Source: JBGLNJ01 sp964353405 (GTDB taxonomy: Bacteria > Chloroflexota > Anaerolineae > Fen-1058). From it: a DNA stretch of 19,672 nucleotides. A program made the translations under genes and the position numbers. The notes below the pieces were generated by a model. The model saw only the letters and a program-made list of their open reading frames with translations, was not told the DNA's origin and did not search any database. Below, piece by piece: positions 1 to 7,578 of the stretch. The stretch covers positions 1-19,672 of the forward strand of contig CAYGWJ010000311.1 in the NCBI GenBank assembly GCA_964353405.1, read 5' to 3'. Each line of letters begins with the position of its first letter. Within the stretch, counting starts at the first letter, position 1.

Positions 1-19
1 CAGGCGCGTAGGGTTCCAT
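1..19 (-). CDS. Start of an unidentified gene, cut by the window edge
   Basis: An ATG at 19 on the minus strand opens MEPYAP and runs off the window. It is preceded by a strong ribosome binding site (CAGGAGGGTGCC then ATG, 5-7 nt spacing), which is the main evidence for a real start. It lies downstream of the GH32 gene in the same direction and could be a further sugar-utilisation gene, but six codons do not allow any functional call. Confidence 0.55.
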
Positions 20-298
20 GGCACCCTCCTGTTTGTGCTGACTGGACCGTTATACTTTTTCGACGCCAGGAGGATACCTCATTTTTCTAAATTGTCTATT
101 GACCAAGCAACATGGGAAAGTTATTTAATTCTCGTTCCTAATCTGCCAGTAAAAGCTAGGTTTTACTTGGTTTTTCGCCTTTGAGTATTCTTCAGAGCTG
201 CACAGGAAAAATGAAGCTTGACAAACCACTAGAGTCCTCATTCTTCCGGGCATGGCAACCAGTACTGCTCTCGTTGTCCGCGCAGATCAATGGTAGAG
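20..298. other. Intergenic stretch after the GH32 gene
   Basis: AT-rich spacer of 279 bp with no coding frame I would support. It holds a weak inverted repeat (146-170, CCAGTAAAA with TTTTACTTGG, one bulge) followed on the plus strand by five T (171-175). That looks like a small intrinsic terminator but points away from every gene here. On the minus strand a TATAAC hexamer about 45 bp before the start at 19 may belong to a promoter of that gene, but no convincing -35 box accompanies it. Confidence 0.4.
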
Positions 299-1759
299 TC
301 ACCTCTCCCAAACAGAGCCGAGCGACCAAATAGACATTGACTTTAGTCGGACGTTGCCATTGCGGGCCAAGAGATCAACGCGGAGGCTGTCAGCCCGTGT
401 CGGGTAGATGCGGCCTGCCAGGCAGGTGTGATCGTTGGCGAATACTTCCAAGACCGACCGGTCCAGGAAGATGTGGAGCCTCAGCTCGCCACGGGAATCC
501 AGACTCAGCGGTGCTTCGCGCACGCCCCGATCCACGCTTGTGCTCAGGCTGGATTCGTCGAGTTCCAGAATCAGGCGCTCTTGTCTGCCATCATAAACGA
601 GGCGCGTCTGTTCTTCGCCTTCTGGGGAGCAGAACAGCTTGAGACCAAACTCGGCCGAGGCGCCAGGCTCGAAAACGGTTTCGATCTCCAGGCAATCTCC
701 CTGGATGTCGGGCAGCAAACCGGTAGAGCCAGGCGTAACTGGCAGGTTTTCGAAATGCCAATGCTGACGCCGCAGGGATTTCAATTCCTCAACCGGTTCG
801 ATGCGCAAGGTACCTTCAGGCATCCGCGAGAGAGTCATCGGTAAGGACATCACACCCGCCCAGCCGGCTTCCAGGAGTGCAGTTTGCCTGCGTCCCTCTT
901 TCAGCCATCCCCACATCACCGTTCGCCCATCCTCCGTGTGCATCACCTGGGGCGCGTAAAAGTAATTCCCATGCACCAGGATCTTTTGTACCGAGGGTGT
1001 GAATTGCTGATCGTGGAAATCCCCTATGTAATAGACCGGATATAAAAGGTCACTTGGTTCGGATAGAACGGAAAAGAAAAGCACATATTGGCCATCCAGT
1101 TTGAAGAAATTCGGACACTCCCAGATGGTCCCAGTCCAGAAAGGTTTGATCTGGTTGATATCTCCTTGCAGCAGTATTCCGAGATACTCCCAGTGAACCA
1201 GGTCATCCGAACGATAGCGCAGGATCAGCCCGCCCTGGCCTTTTATTTTTGACCCGATGACCATGTACCAGCTTCCATTCTCTTTCCACACGAAGGGGTC
1301 CCTGAATTGCCCCCCTGTATGCGCCCCCAGTTCTTCAGGTGGGGCAGCGATCACAGGATTGCCTGGATATTTTTCCCAATTCACCAGGTCATCTGAGCCT
1401 ATCGCCAGGCACACGACCTGGGGATGGACACCTGTGTAGATGAGAGTTGGAATACCCTCATCATCTACTGCACATCCGGAATAGCAGCCTTCCGCGTCCG
1501 GCCCGCCGGGGGTCGGCGTGAGCGCCAGCGGCAGATCCTGCCAGTGCACCAGATCCTGGCTCACGGCATGCCCCCAATGGATGGCGCCGTGAAAAGGCCC
1601 GTTGGGATTGTACTGGTAGAAAAGATGATATTGACCCTTCCACTGGATCAGCCCGTTGGGATCATTCATCCAATTCTTCTCGGGGAGAAAATGAAAGCCG
1701 GGCCGGTGTTTGTCCTGCAAGTTTTTACCAGTTCTTTTTACCATCAGAGGATTTTCCAT
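299..1759 (-). CDS. GH32 beta-fructosidase (sucrose-6-phosphate hydrolase / invertase / fructanase type)
   Basis: The 486-residue product hydrolyses beta-fructofuranosidic bonds in sucrose, sucrose-6-phosphate or fructo-oligosaccharides. The three GH32 motifs are visible: WMNDPNG at 30-36 with the nucleophile D33, FRDP at 152-155 (transition-state stabiliser D154), and WECPN at 213-217 with the acid/base E214. The N-terminal five-bladed propeller is followed by a beta-sandwich domain from about residue 330, with the usual DRSVLEVF motif near the end. Length is typical for the family. There is no signal peptide, so it should act in the cytoplasm on imported sugar, which fits the ABC importer genes upstream. 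ATG 1759 has an AAGGA element about 11 nt upstream; M6 is an alternative start. Sucrose and sucrose-phosphate specificity cannot be separated by eye. Confidence 0.95.
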   Translation of the reverse strand: MENPLMVKRTGKNLQDKHRPGFHFLPEKNWMNDPNGLIQWKGQYHLFYQYNPNGPFHGAIHWGHAVSQDLVHWQDLPLALTPTPGGPDAEGCYSGCAVDDEGIPTLIYTGVHPQVVCLAIGSDDLVNWEKYPGNPVIAAPPEELGAHTGGQFRDPFVWKENGSWYMVIGSKIKGQGGLILRYRSDDLVHWEYLGILLQGDINQIKPFWTGTIWECPNFFKLDGQYVLFFSVLSEPSDLLYPVYYIGDFHDQQFTPSVQKILVHGNYFYAPQVMHTEDGRTVMWGWLKEGRRQTALLEAGWAGVMSLPMTLSRMPEGTLRIEPVEELKSLRRQHWHFENLPVTPGSTGLLPDIQGDCLEIETVFEPGASAEFGLKLFCSPEGEEQTRLVYDGRQERLILELDESSLSTSVDRGVREAPLSLDSRGELRLHIFLDRSVLEVFANDHTCLAGRIYPTRADSLRVDLLARNGNVRLKSMSIWSLGSVWER

Positions 1760-1817
1760 CGTTGTTGTTCCTTCTGCTACATGGTTTTAACCACTATGTT
1801 TGCGAAACTCGCCTCTC

Positions 1818-2076
1818 TAGGTGCTACCAGTTCACCCGATCGGTGCTGACGGCATGTCCCCAATGCATCGGGTCTCCGACGGTTCCGGCCGGGTTGTGTT
1901 CAAAGTTGTACTCCGGCGAAAAACAGCATCGGGTCTCAAGTGAAATCATAGCTCGAAAACGAGAATTCGCCAAACCACAGTTAAAAGAACGGATGGAATT
2001 TTAAGTACGCCGATCTGTTCGGGTCATTCATCCTGTGTTCCACAGGGGTAAAGTGATAGTGAGAATGGTACGATTC
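1818..2076 (-). pseudogene. Decayed remnant of a second GH32 gene
   Basis: Two pieces of a GH32 N-terminus can be read on the minus strand in front of the intact GH32 gene. The first (2017-2058, possibly from about 2076) encodes YHFTPVEHRMNDPN, matching the family start HFxPxxxWMNDPNG with Trp changed to Arg; it is now the tail of the broken kinase frame. The second (1827-1910) encodes 28 codons including HNPAGTVGDPMHWGHAVS and ending VNW, followed by TAG where GAG is expected (1824-1826) and then His-Leu. The neighbouring intact enzyme reads NPNGPFHGAIHWGHAVS at the equivalent place. About 100 nt separate the pieces where roughly 45 nt would be expected, and there is a stop at 1981, so insertion or rearrangement has occurred. 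A 12-bp direct repeat, GCATCGGGTCTC (1865-1876 and 1926-1937), lies in this stretch. Confidence 0.8.
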
Positions 2077-2745
2077 ATTCCGAGGCAGCGTATCGGCGGC
2101 GGGATGCCAGTTGCCGGTGTTAATGACAAGGTGGTAGCGCGTCGGGTAAGACCAGTCCACATCGTAGAAGCGTTTCACGTAGCGCGCCGAAACCTTGTCA
2201 CGTTCGCCGATCAACCTTTGCGCCTCCTGGGGGTTGAGGCTTTCCCGTTCCTGTACGCGCTGCACTCGCACATCCAGCGGGGCCTCGATGCGTACGTGCA
2301 GCACGCCGGGTTTCTCTTGCAGGACGGCTTGTCCGCCCCGTCCCACGATGACCACGTTCCCGACCTGGCTTGCTGCCAGGATGGTCTGCCCGACGATAGC
2401 CACGCTCCGGGCCTCACCCACTTCTTCCACTACCTTGACCTGCACGCCAGCCGTGCCCCGCTGCCAGCTCGAGACCTGAGCGACTGCGGGCGACTCGCCC
2501 GGCGGCGTCTTCAGTAGAGAGACCGGCGGTGTCGCCAGCAGAGATACGAGTTGGTCTAGAATGGTCCGCGCTTTGTAGTCAACCTCGGAATAGTCCACCA
2601 CCTCCTCTTCCGACAGGCCTGCCTTGGAGGCCAACTGCGCCACGAGTGTTCGATCAAATAAGCAGTACCAGAGTATCTCTCAGATCCGGGCCGCGATCTC
2701 GTTCCCGTTGCTGCCATATTGTCGCGAGATGGTTATGACTGCCAT
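1981..2745 (-). pseudogene. Cytidylate-kinase-like protein, broken by an in-frame TGA and a foreign 3' end
   Basis: Translation from ATG 2745 (ribosome binding site GGAG, 7-8 nt upstream) gives MAVITISRQYGSNGNEIAARI, then TGA at 2680-2682, then EILWYCLFDRTLVAQLASKAGL and about 200 more residues in the same frame. The family (cytidylate kinase-like, PF13189) normally has a Cys- or Ala-type residue at this point, as in a helix reading ICEILGY, so TGA probably replaces TGC or TGT. The rest is recognisable: VVIVGRGGQAVL, LHVRIEAPLDVRV, and YHLVINTGNW near the end. The last 25-30 codons do not belong to a kinase; they match a GH32 N-terminus. The only start after the TGA without losing family sequence is GTG 2643, which has no ribosome binding site and would omit the nucleotide-binding N-terminus. 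It follows the permease gene by 34 bp and was probably the end of the operon. A sequencing error at the TGA cannot be excluded. Confidence 0.8.
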
Positions 2746-2779
2746 AGGACATCTCCTTTCTCCCTTTCATAGAGCAGCC

Positions 2780-3670
2780 TTATCCCTTGACGCCGCCCAT
2801 CATGATCCCTTCGAGCAGGTAGCGCTGTCCAAAGATGTATACGATGACCACCGGGATCAGCGAGATCGTCACACCGGCCAGCACGATGGAGATGCTGCCC
2901 GTCTGCATATACCCTTTCAACTCGTTGAGCCCCAGGGGGATCGTGAACACCGACGGATCGTTGAGAAAGATCAGCGGCCGGAAAAAGTCGTTCCAAACGC
3001 CGTTGAAGGTCAAGACGGCCAGCACGGCCAGGCCAGGGGCCACCAGCGGCAGATAAACCTGCCAGAAGACTTGCAGTGGATTGGCCCCGTCAATGGTGGC
3101 CGCCTCCTCGAACTCGTTTGGCACACCCAGAAAGTATTGGCGCAGCAGGAAGGCGCCAAACGCCGTCGGCACGGCCGGCAAGATGAGCGACAGCAGCTTG
3201 TTCGCCAGCCCCAAGCGGCTGATCAAGACGAACACTGGAATGATCGTCGCCTGGAGCGGGATCATCATCGTCGCCATCACCAGCCAGAACAAGACGTTGC
3301 GGCCGGGCACATCGAGCCGCGCAAAGGCATAGCCGGCCAGAGAGGCGGTGAACAACTGCCCGACGACGACGGCGATGGCCACGATGAAGCTGTTGAGTAT
3401 TTCCAGAAAGAACGGGATTCTCTCGAACACAGCCCGGTAATTAGACCAATCCGGGTTGAGCACGATCCATTGCGGCGGCACGCTGAACGACTCGATCGGC
3501 GTCCGCAGTGAGGTGGACACGGTCCAGGCGAACGGCGCGACCACGATGATGGCAAAGACCACCGTCAATGCAAGCGCCAGCCATCGGCCGAAACGATAGC
3601 GGAAAAAGTCCCCCCAACGCTGCGCCGAGGGGCGCTGTGTGCGCATGGTTAGACGGTTCGCGTTTTGCAT
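2780..3670 (-). CDS. Carbohydrate ABC transporter permease, CUT1 family (MalG/AraQ type)
   Basis: A 296-residue inner-membrane protein with six predicted membrane segments, the second permease of a sugar importer. After a basic cytoplasmic N-terminus the first segment is near residues 32-52. The EAA loop that contacts the ATPase is seen as EAATIDGANPLQVFWQVYLP near residue 190-210. The C-terminus GQRYLLEGIMMGGVKG is the typical end of MalG-type permeases. ATG 3670 is preceded by AAGGAGG with 6-nt spacing, and that Shine-Dalgarno overlaps the TAA of the upstream permease, so the two are probably translationally coupled. Substrate is inferred from the neighbouring GH32 gene to be sucrose or fructo-oligosaccharide. 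Confidence 0.95.
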   Translation of the reverse strand: MQNANRLTMRTQRPSAQRWGDFFRYRFGRWLALALTVVFAIIVVAPFAWTVSTSLRTPIESFSVPPQWIVLNPDWSNYRAVFERIPFFLEILNSFIVAIAVVVGQLFTASLAGYAFARLDVPGRNVLFWLVMATMMIPLQATIIPVFVLISRLGLANKLLSLILPAVPTAFGAFLLRQYFLGVPNEFEEAATIDGANPLQVFWQVYLPLVAPGLAVLAVLTFNGVWNDFFRPLIFLNDPSVFTIPLGLNELKGYMQTGSISIVLAGVTISLIPVVIVYIFGQRYLLEGIMMGGVKG

Positions 3671-3680
3671 GGTTGCCTCC

Positions 3681-4643
3681 TTACTGGTAGAACACCCAGC
3701 GCTTGCTGCCTACAAACTGCACAGCCGTCACCGCCAGGATGACGAGGAACAAGATCACGGCGAGGGTCGAACCGTAGCCGATTTCCATGTTCTTGAACGC
3801 CGATTCGTACATGACCATCACCGCCGTGCGCGTGGCATCGCCCGGCCCGCCGCGCGTCATGATGTAGGGCAGGTCAAAGACCTGCAGTCCACCGATCACG
3901 CCGGTCACGGCGGCAAAGAGAAGCGTCGGGCTCAGCAACGGCAGGGTGATGTTCCAGAAACGCGTAAAGCCGTGGGCGCCGTCGACGTCGGCCGCGTCGA
4001 GGATCTCGGTCGAGATGTTGTTGAGCCCGCCGGTGAAGAGGATCATGCTAAAGCCCATGCTCAGCCAGACGTACGAGAACACGACGGTGACCATCGCCCA
4101 GTTGCCCTCGGTGAGCCACGGTATGCGCGGGACGCCCAACAGTCCCAGATAGTAGTTGACGGCGCCAAACTCCTTGTGCACCATATAGCCCAACACGATC
4201 GCCGTCGCCGCGCCCGACATCAACATGGGCAAAAAAAAGGCCGTCCGGAAGGCGTAACGCAGCCATGTGCGCAAGCGGGATTGGATCACCATGGCCAACA
4301 CAAGCCCAACGGCCATTTGCAGAGACACGGCGAACACCACAAAGAGGCCCGAAGTCCCCAAACTGGCGAGCGCGCGCTGGTCGGCAAACAGCCGCTGGTA
4401 GTTTGCCAGGCCTACGTATTCCATGGGCGAGAACACGTTCCATCGGAAGAAGCTGAGCAAGAGCGAGAACACGACCGGACCGGCCGTAAAGGTCAGGATT
4501 CCAAAGATTGTCGGCGCCAGGAACAGATAGCCCAACAGGGCTTTGCGCCGCGCCATGCCAGACAGAGTGTTCTGCGTGAGCCAGCGGTACGGATTCAGAG
4601 AACGCCGCTGGCCTCTCATCTGAGTAGATGCTTCGGTAGCCAT
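3681..4643 (-). CDS. Carbohydrate ABC transporter permease, CUT1 family (MalF/UgpA type)
   Basis: First permease of the importer, 320 residues. I place the start at ATG 4643 (MATEASTQMRG) because AAGGAG lies 7 nt upstream; an in-frame extension to 4727 would run through a GC-rich hairpin and the end of the binding-protein gene. Hydrophobic segments begin at about residue 40 (LLGYLFLAPTIFGILTFTAG, a typical MalF-type opening). The EAA-type loop reads DAADVDGAHGFTRFWNITLP near residues 215-235. It forms the membrane channel with the next gene, 10 bp downstream. No ATPase gene accompanies the pair, which is common in CUT1 systems that share an MsmK/UgpC-type ATPase encoded elsewhere. Confidence 0.93.
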   Translation of the reverse strand: MATEASTQMRGQRRSLNPYRWLTQNTLSGMARRKALLGYLFLAPTIFGILTFTAGPVVFSLLLSFFRWNVFSPMEYVGLANYQRLFADQRALASLGTSGLFVVFAVSLQMAVGLVLAMVIQSRLRTWLRYAFRTAFFLPMLMSGAATAIVLGYMVHKEFGAVNYYLGLLGVPRIPWLTEGNWAMVTVVFSYVWLSMGFSMILFTGGLNNISTEILDAADVDGAHGFTRFWNITLPLLSPTLLFAAVTGVIGGLQVFDLPYIMTRGGPGDATRTAVMVMYESAFKNMEIGYGSTLAVILFLVILAVTAVQFVGSKRWVFYQ

Positions 4644-4669
4644 CTCGCACTCCTTGTATGTAAACACCG

Positions 4670-4708
4670 CCGGCGTGGGCGGACACTGGCGTCGCCCGCC
4701 CACGCCGG
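4670..4708 (-). promoter_or_regulatory. GC-rich hairpin between binding-protein and permease genes
   Basis: A perfect 13-bp inverted repeat (CCGGCGTGGGCGG at 4670-4682 and CCGCCCACGCCGG at 4696-4708) with a 13-nt loop fills the 80-bp gap after the binding-protein stop. No run of T follows on the minus strand (only TTT), so it is a poor intrinsic terminator. Hairpins in this place in binding-protein-dependent transport operons (the malE-malF gap is the classic case) stabilise the upstream message or reduce read-through, raising binding protein over permease. That role is inferred here. Confidence 0.75.
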
Positions 4709-4723
4709 TATGGAAAAAGACGA

Positions 4724-6202
4724 TCAACCGGCTTTCTTGTACATATTGGGATTGCGCTGGTAGAGGGCCTCCAACTCCTTCTGTAGGGCGTCCAGCGCCT
4801 CCTTGGGTGTCAGCTTCTCATTCATCGCCTGGGCGGTATAGGTGACGAGCAACGCCGTTTCTGCGTTGGAGACAGGTGGCGCCGGGATGGGGGCCGTGTC
4901 CGGGTGGTCATCCAGCGTGGAATAAAAGACTTGCCAGTGGGCCGGGCCGGTCTTGGCGAAGCGCTCCGCATTCAACATGGAGCGGCGCGTCGGCGTCGTC
5001 AACGTCATGGGGTTGAACATACCGTTGGCGACCATGGCCTCTTTCGAGATGCGGAACTTCATATAATCCCACGCCGCCTCTTTGTTCTTGCTTTGAGCAA
5101 AGATCCACTGGCCGGCCGTGCCAAACTGGTGGCGCTGATTCTTCCACTTGGGGAAAAGCTGCACGTCGAAGGAGCCGTTGGGCATGCCGGCGTTGGCCAG
5201 GCCACCCGACCAGAAGCCGCCAGCCGGCGTCATCGCCAGCTTCCCAGTGGTGAAAAAGCCCTGCAGCGTCTCGCCGGTACCCATCTCGATCGAAGGCGTG
5301 ATGCCTTCCTTGTAGAGCTGCACCATGAACTCGAGGGCCTCGACGTTGGCCGGATCATTGGCTTTGGGGGCCGTCCATCGCCAGCCGCCGCCGCGGCCTT
5401 CCGCTGCCTTGTCGCCGGTGTAGAACGTCTGCCACAACCATTCGCCGCCCGGTGCGCGTTCTTCCGTCAGCAGATTGCCGCCGTTGACGAACATCCACGG
5501 CCCCCAACTGCCCCACAGGCGATTCGTCCAGGCATAGCCGAACCGCTCGGTCTTGCCGCTGGCGTCCTTCTTGGTGGTGGCTTTGGCAATCTTGTAAAAG
5601 TCGTCCTTGGTCCAGTCGGCTTTCGGCGGCTCGATGCCGGCATCCTTGAGCACGGCCGTGTTGTAGTACATGTTCGGGGCGTTGAAATCTATGGGAAGCT
5701 GGTAGAGACTGCCTTCCCACATCATCGCCTCGATGAGCGACGGGTGCACGTCGGCAAAGTACTCTTTGAGCGCGGCCGCGTCCCGCTTGACAAAGTCATC
5801 AATCGGCGCTGCCAGCTTTTGCCCGGCATACAACTGCGTCGCCTCGGTCGCCGCGTAGCCCAGGTCCAGAGTCTGTCCGGACGCCACCAGGGTCAAGATT
5901 TTCGCCGCAACCTCTTCATGATCAATGCCAGTGACGTTCACGAAATCAAATTCGACGTTGGGATGCGTCTTGCGATACAGGTCAATCACTGGCTTTTCCT
6001 GTTCCTGATTGACCTGCATGCGCAAGACAACTTTGCCCCCGCTAGGCGCAGATGTGGGGCCGGTCTGTTTGGCCCCAGGTGCTGCAGTCGGAGCAGCGGC
6101 AGGAGCCCCACCGCAGGCGGCCAACGCGAGCGCGGCTGCACTCGCGCCGGACCACTGCAAGAACTCACGACGACTGAGGCCCTTAGGCTTTCTGATGTCC
6201 AT
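4724..6202 (-). CDS. Extracellular sugar-binding lipoprotein, ABC transporter family 1
   Basis: A 492-residue solute-binding protein that captures the sugar outside the membrane and delivers it to the two permeases encoded just downstream. The N-terminus carries a twin-arginine motif (SRREFLQ, R11-R12), a short hydrophobic stretch (AAALALAA) and a lipobox LAAC with C30 as the lipidated residue, so export may be by the Tat route with lipid anchoring. A low-complexity Ala/Pro/Thr linker follows (about 33-55), then the mature domain from about VVLRMQVNQEQEKPVIDLYRK, typical of family 1 binding proteins (PF01547/PF13416). ATG 6202 has AAGGAGG 6 nt upstream. A LacI-type operator lies about 210 bp upstream. 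Exact ligand unknown; sucrose or fructo-oligosaccharide is inferred from the GH32 enzyme. Confidence 0.93.
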   Translation of the reverse strand: MDIRKPKGLSRREFLQWSGASAAALALAACGGAPAAAPTAAPGAKQTGPTSAPSGGKVVLRMQVNQEQEKPVIDLYRKTHPNVEFDFVNVTGIDHEEVAAKILTLVASGQTLDLGYAATEATQLYAGQKLAAPIDDFVKRDAAALKEYFADVHPSLIEAMMWEGSLYQLPIDFNAPNMYYNTAVLKDAGIEPPKADWTKDDFYKIAKATTKKDASGKTERFGYAWTNRLWGSWGPWMFVNGGNLLTEERAPGGEWLWQTFYTGDKAAEGRGGGWRWTAPKANDPANVEALEFMVQLYKEGITPSIEMGTGETLQGFFTTGKLAMTPAGGFWSGGLANAGMPNGSFDVQLFPKWKNQRHQFGTAGQWIFAQSKNKEAAWDYMKFRISKEAMVANGMFNPMTLTTPTRRSMLNAERFAKTGPAHWQVFYSTLDDHPDTAPIPAPPVSNAETALLVTYTAQAMNEKLTPKEALDALQKELEALYQRNPNMYKKAG

Positions 6203-6216
6203 GATGATCCTCCTTT

Positions 6217-6230
6217 TTCCCTTTCGGGAA
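6217..6230 (-). promoter_or_regulatory. Small GNRA hairpin just before the binding-protein ribosome binding site
   Basis: The minus strand reads TTCCC-GAAA-GGGAA immediately before the AAGGAGG of the binding-protein gene: a 5-bp stem closed by a GAAA tetraloop. It may protect the 5' end of the message or influence ribosome access. Short stems arise by chance, so the functional meaning is uncertain. Confidence 0.35.
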
Positions 6231-6410
6231 CTCTAGCAAAACGACAATCAGGTGAACTCTACTCGCAATAGCCCGATCCGGGTAGACAGCTAATGGGTTT
6301 GGATTCAGTACGCACCTCCTTCGACAATCACGCGGGCTGGCTTTCAACGCAGGGACACACCAGGGTCTGCTGCACGGTTGCGCCTCGTCTATGCAAGACA
6401 CTCAATTTTG

Positions 6411-6432
6411 TTTACTAAATCGTATTACTAAA
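6411..6432 (-). promoter_or_regulatory. LacI-type operator upstream of the sugar-transport operon
   Basis: A 22-bp pseudo-palindrome centred on CG at 6421-6422 with half-sites TTTACTAA and TTACTAAA. It matches 17 of 22 positions with the site beside the repressor promoter (7518-7539), and the two places share the 15-mer TTACTAAATCGTATT. It lies between the repressor gene end and the binding-protein start. LacI-family regulators bind sites of this length with a central CG. A clear promoter next to it could not be assigned. Confidence 0.8.
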
Positions 6433-6436
6433 ACTC

Positions 6437-6468
6437 AAAAAAAAGAGCCTTGACCATCACGGTGAAAC
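6437..6468 (-). terminator. Possible weak terminator after the repressor gene
   Basis: The minus strand has a run of eight T (6437-6444) about 25 nt after the repressor stop codon. The sequence before it can fold only into a poor stem (ACC-GTGAT-GGT, with TTGA/TCAA outside it). This could end repressor transcription, but read-through into the transport operon is equally plausible. Confidence 0.3.
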
Positions 6469-7494
6469 TCAAACTGAGGCGCGCTCCACAAATTTGCATT
6501 CAATCTTGTGCTGAACAGGGCTTCTTTTGTCTGGATTGACGATCATCTCAATCAAGTGTTGAGTTGCCCATGCGCCCATCTGGTAATGAGGCAATTCCAT
6601 CGTAGAAAGTGGAGGGTACAAGTGGGCAGCTATGAGTTCCTGGTTGTCAAAGCCCATGACCGCAACATCGTCTGGAATCCTGCGGTTCAATTTGCGTAGA
6701 GCATCGTAGGCGCCCATGGCCATGCGGTCGTTGAAGCAGAAGAGAGCAGTGGGTGGGTCGGGTAGCAGAATCAACTCCAGAGCGCATCGGTACCCGCCTT
6801 GCGAATCGCACCACGCGCTGCGAACCAGGTTCTCGTCGAAGGGCACGCCATAGGCCGCCAGGGCCTGCTGGTAGCCTGCGAGGCGGCCGAAGGTAGCCGG
6901 TTGCGGCGCCTCGTGATTCATGAAACCGATACGCCGGTGCCCCTTTTGCAGCAAGACCTCAGTGGCCGCGCGCCCGCCAACAATCTCGTCAGGGACGACC
7001 GAAGGCAGCGAACGGTCGTCACAATAGCAGTCTAGCAATACGGCAGGGACTTGGCGCATGGCGACAGGAGGATTCACTACACGATGATACATGGCCGCGT
7101 AGATGAGGCCCTCGACCTGCCGGTCCAGGAGCATTTCAACAGCGGCCTTTTCGATTTCGGGGTTGGCCTTGGTATTGACCAGAAGCAGGAATTTGTCGTT
7201 CTCCCAGGCGGCGTCTTGAGCACCTTCAAAGATTTTGCCGGCAAGTGGGGTGATAGCAATTTCGTCGGTGATGAAACCCAAGGTCCCCGAACGCTGCATG
7301 CGCAATCCCTGGGCCAATACGTTGGGCCGATAACCGAGTTGCTGAATCGCCGCCCGGACGCGTTCTCTGGTTTCCTCCGGGATGTTTGCGTTCGGCGTGT
7401 CATTGATGACGAAGGAGACAGTTGTCTGCGACACGCCAGCGAGTTTCGCTACATCGTTCATAGTATGGGAGTGTCTACTTTTTACTTTTTCCAT
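6469..7494 (-). CDS. LacI-family transcriptional repressor of the sugar locus
   Basis: A 341-residue regulator. The N-terminal helix-turn-helix is clear (MNDVAKLAGVSQTTVSFVIN, residues 12-31), followed by the hinge helix (GYRPNVLAQGLR, 54-65) and a periplasmic-binding-protein-like effector domain beginning at GTLGFITDEIA. Near the C-terminus DVAVMGFDNQELIAAHLYPPLSTMELP is the usual conserved segment. The effector is presumably sucrose, fructose or a derivative, by neighbourhood. ATG 7494 has only a modest AGGA element about 9-10 nt upstream; M12 is a possible later start but would leave little ahead of the helix-turn-helix. A consensus promoter and overlapping operator lie directly upstream, indicating autoregulation. 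Confidence 0.95.
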   Translation of the reverse strand: MEKVKSRHSHTMNDVAKLAGVSQTTVSFVINDTPNANIPEETRERVRAAIQQLGYRPNVLAQGLRMQRSGTLGFITDEIAITPLAGKIFEGAQDAAWENDKFLLLVNTKANPEIEKAAVEMLLDRQVEGLIYAAMYHRVVNPPVAMRQVPAVLLDCYCDDRSLPSVVPDEIVGGRAATEVLLQKGHRRIGFMNHEAPQPATFGRLAGYQQALAAYGVPFDENLVRSAWCDSQGGYRCALELILLPDPPTALFCFNDRMAMGAYDALRKLNRRIPDDVAVMGFDNQELIAAHLYPPLSTMELPHYQMGAWATQHLIEMIVNPDKRSPVQHKIECKFVERASV

Positions 7495-7511
7495 CGGTGG
7501 AATCCTGGATC

Positions 7512-7545
7512 ATACGATTTGGTAATACGAATTACTAAATCGTAT
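7512..7545. promoter_or_regulatory. Extended palindromic operator at the repressor promoter
   Basis: A 34-bp near-perfect palindrome centred on CG at 7528-7529, with outer arms ATACGATTT (7512-7520) and AAATCGTAT (7537-7545). The inner 22 bp (7518-7539) match the operator at 6411-6432. It starts about 5 bp downstream of the -10 box, covering the expected transcription start and early transcribed region. A repressor bound here would block initiation or early elongation. The outer arms each contain another CG-centred motif, so two dimers or a tetramer could bind. Confidence 0.85.
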
Positions 7546-7549
7546 TTGT

Positions 7550-7578
7550 ATTATACGACGTATTCCCTTGCTTGTCAA
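7550..7578 (-). promoter_or_regulatory. Perfect sigma-70-type promoter of the repressor gene
   Basis: On the minus strand TTGACA (7573-7578) is separated by exactly 17 nt from TATAAT (7550-7555). Transcription should begin near 7543, inside the operator palindrome. Both hexamers match the consensus fully. Confidence 0.88.

Noticed and set aside
146..175. Plus-strand intrinsic terminator
   Set aside because: The stem is AT-rich with a bulge and there is no plus-strand gene for it to end; kept only as a note on the intergenic region.
2680..2682. TGA read as selenocysteine in the kinase
   Set aside because: No selenoprotein is known in this kinase family, no obvious SECIS-like stem was seen after the codon, and the 3' end of the gene is also damaged.
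2624..3511. 295-codon plus-strand frame
   Set aside because: Shadow of the permease gene; His/Arg/Gln-rich, no recognisable domain.
3639..6271. Long plus-strand frames (374 and 455 codons) opposite the transport genes
   Set aside because: Antisense shadows of the permease and binding-protein genes; low-complexity basic translations and no ribosome binding sites.
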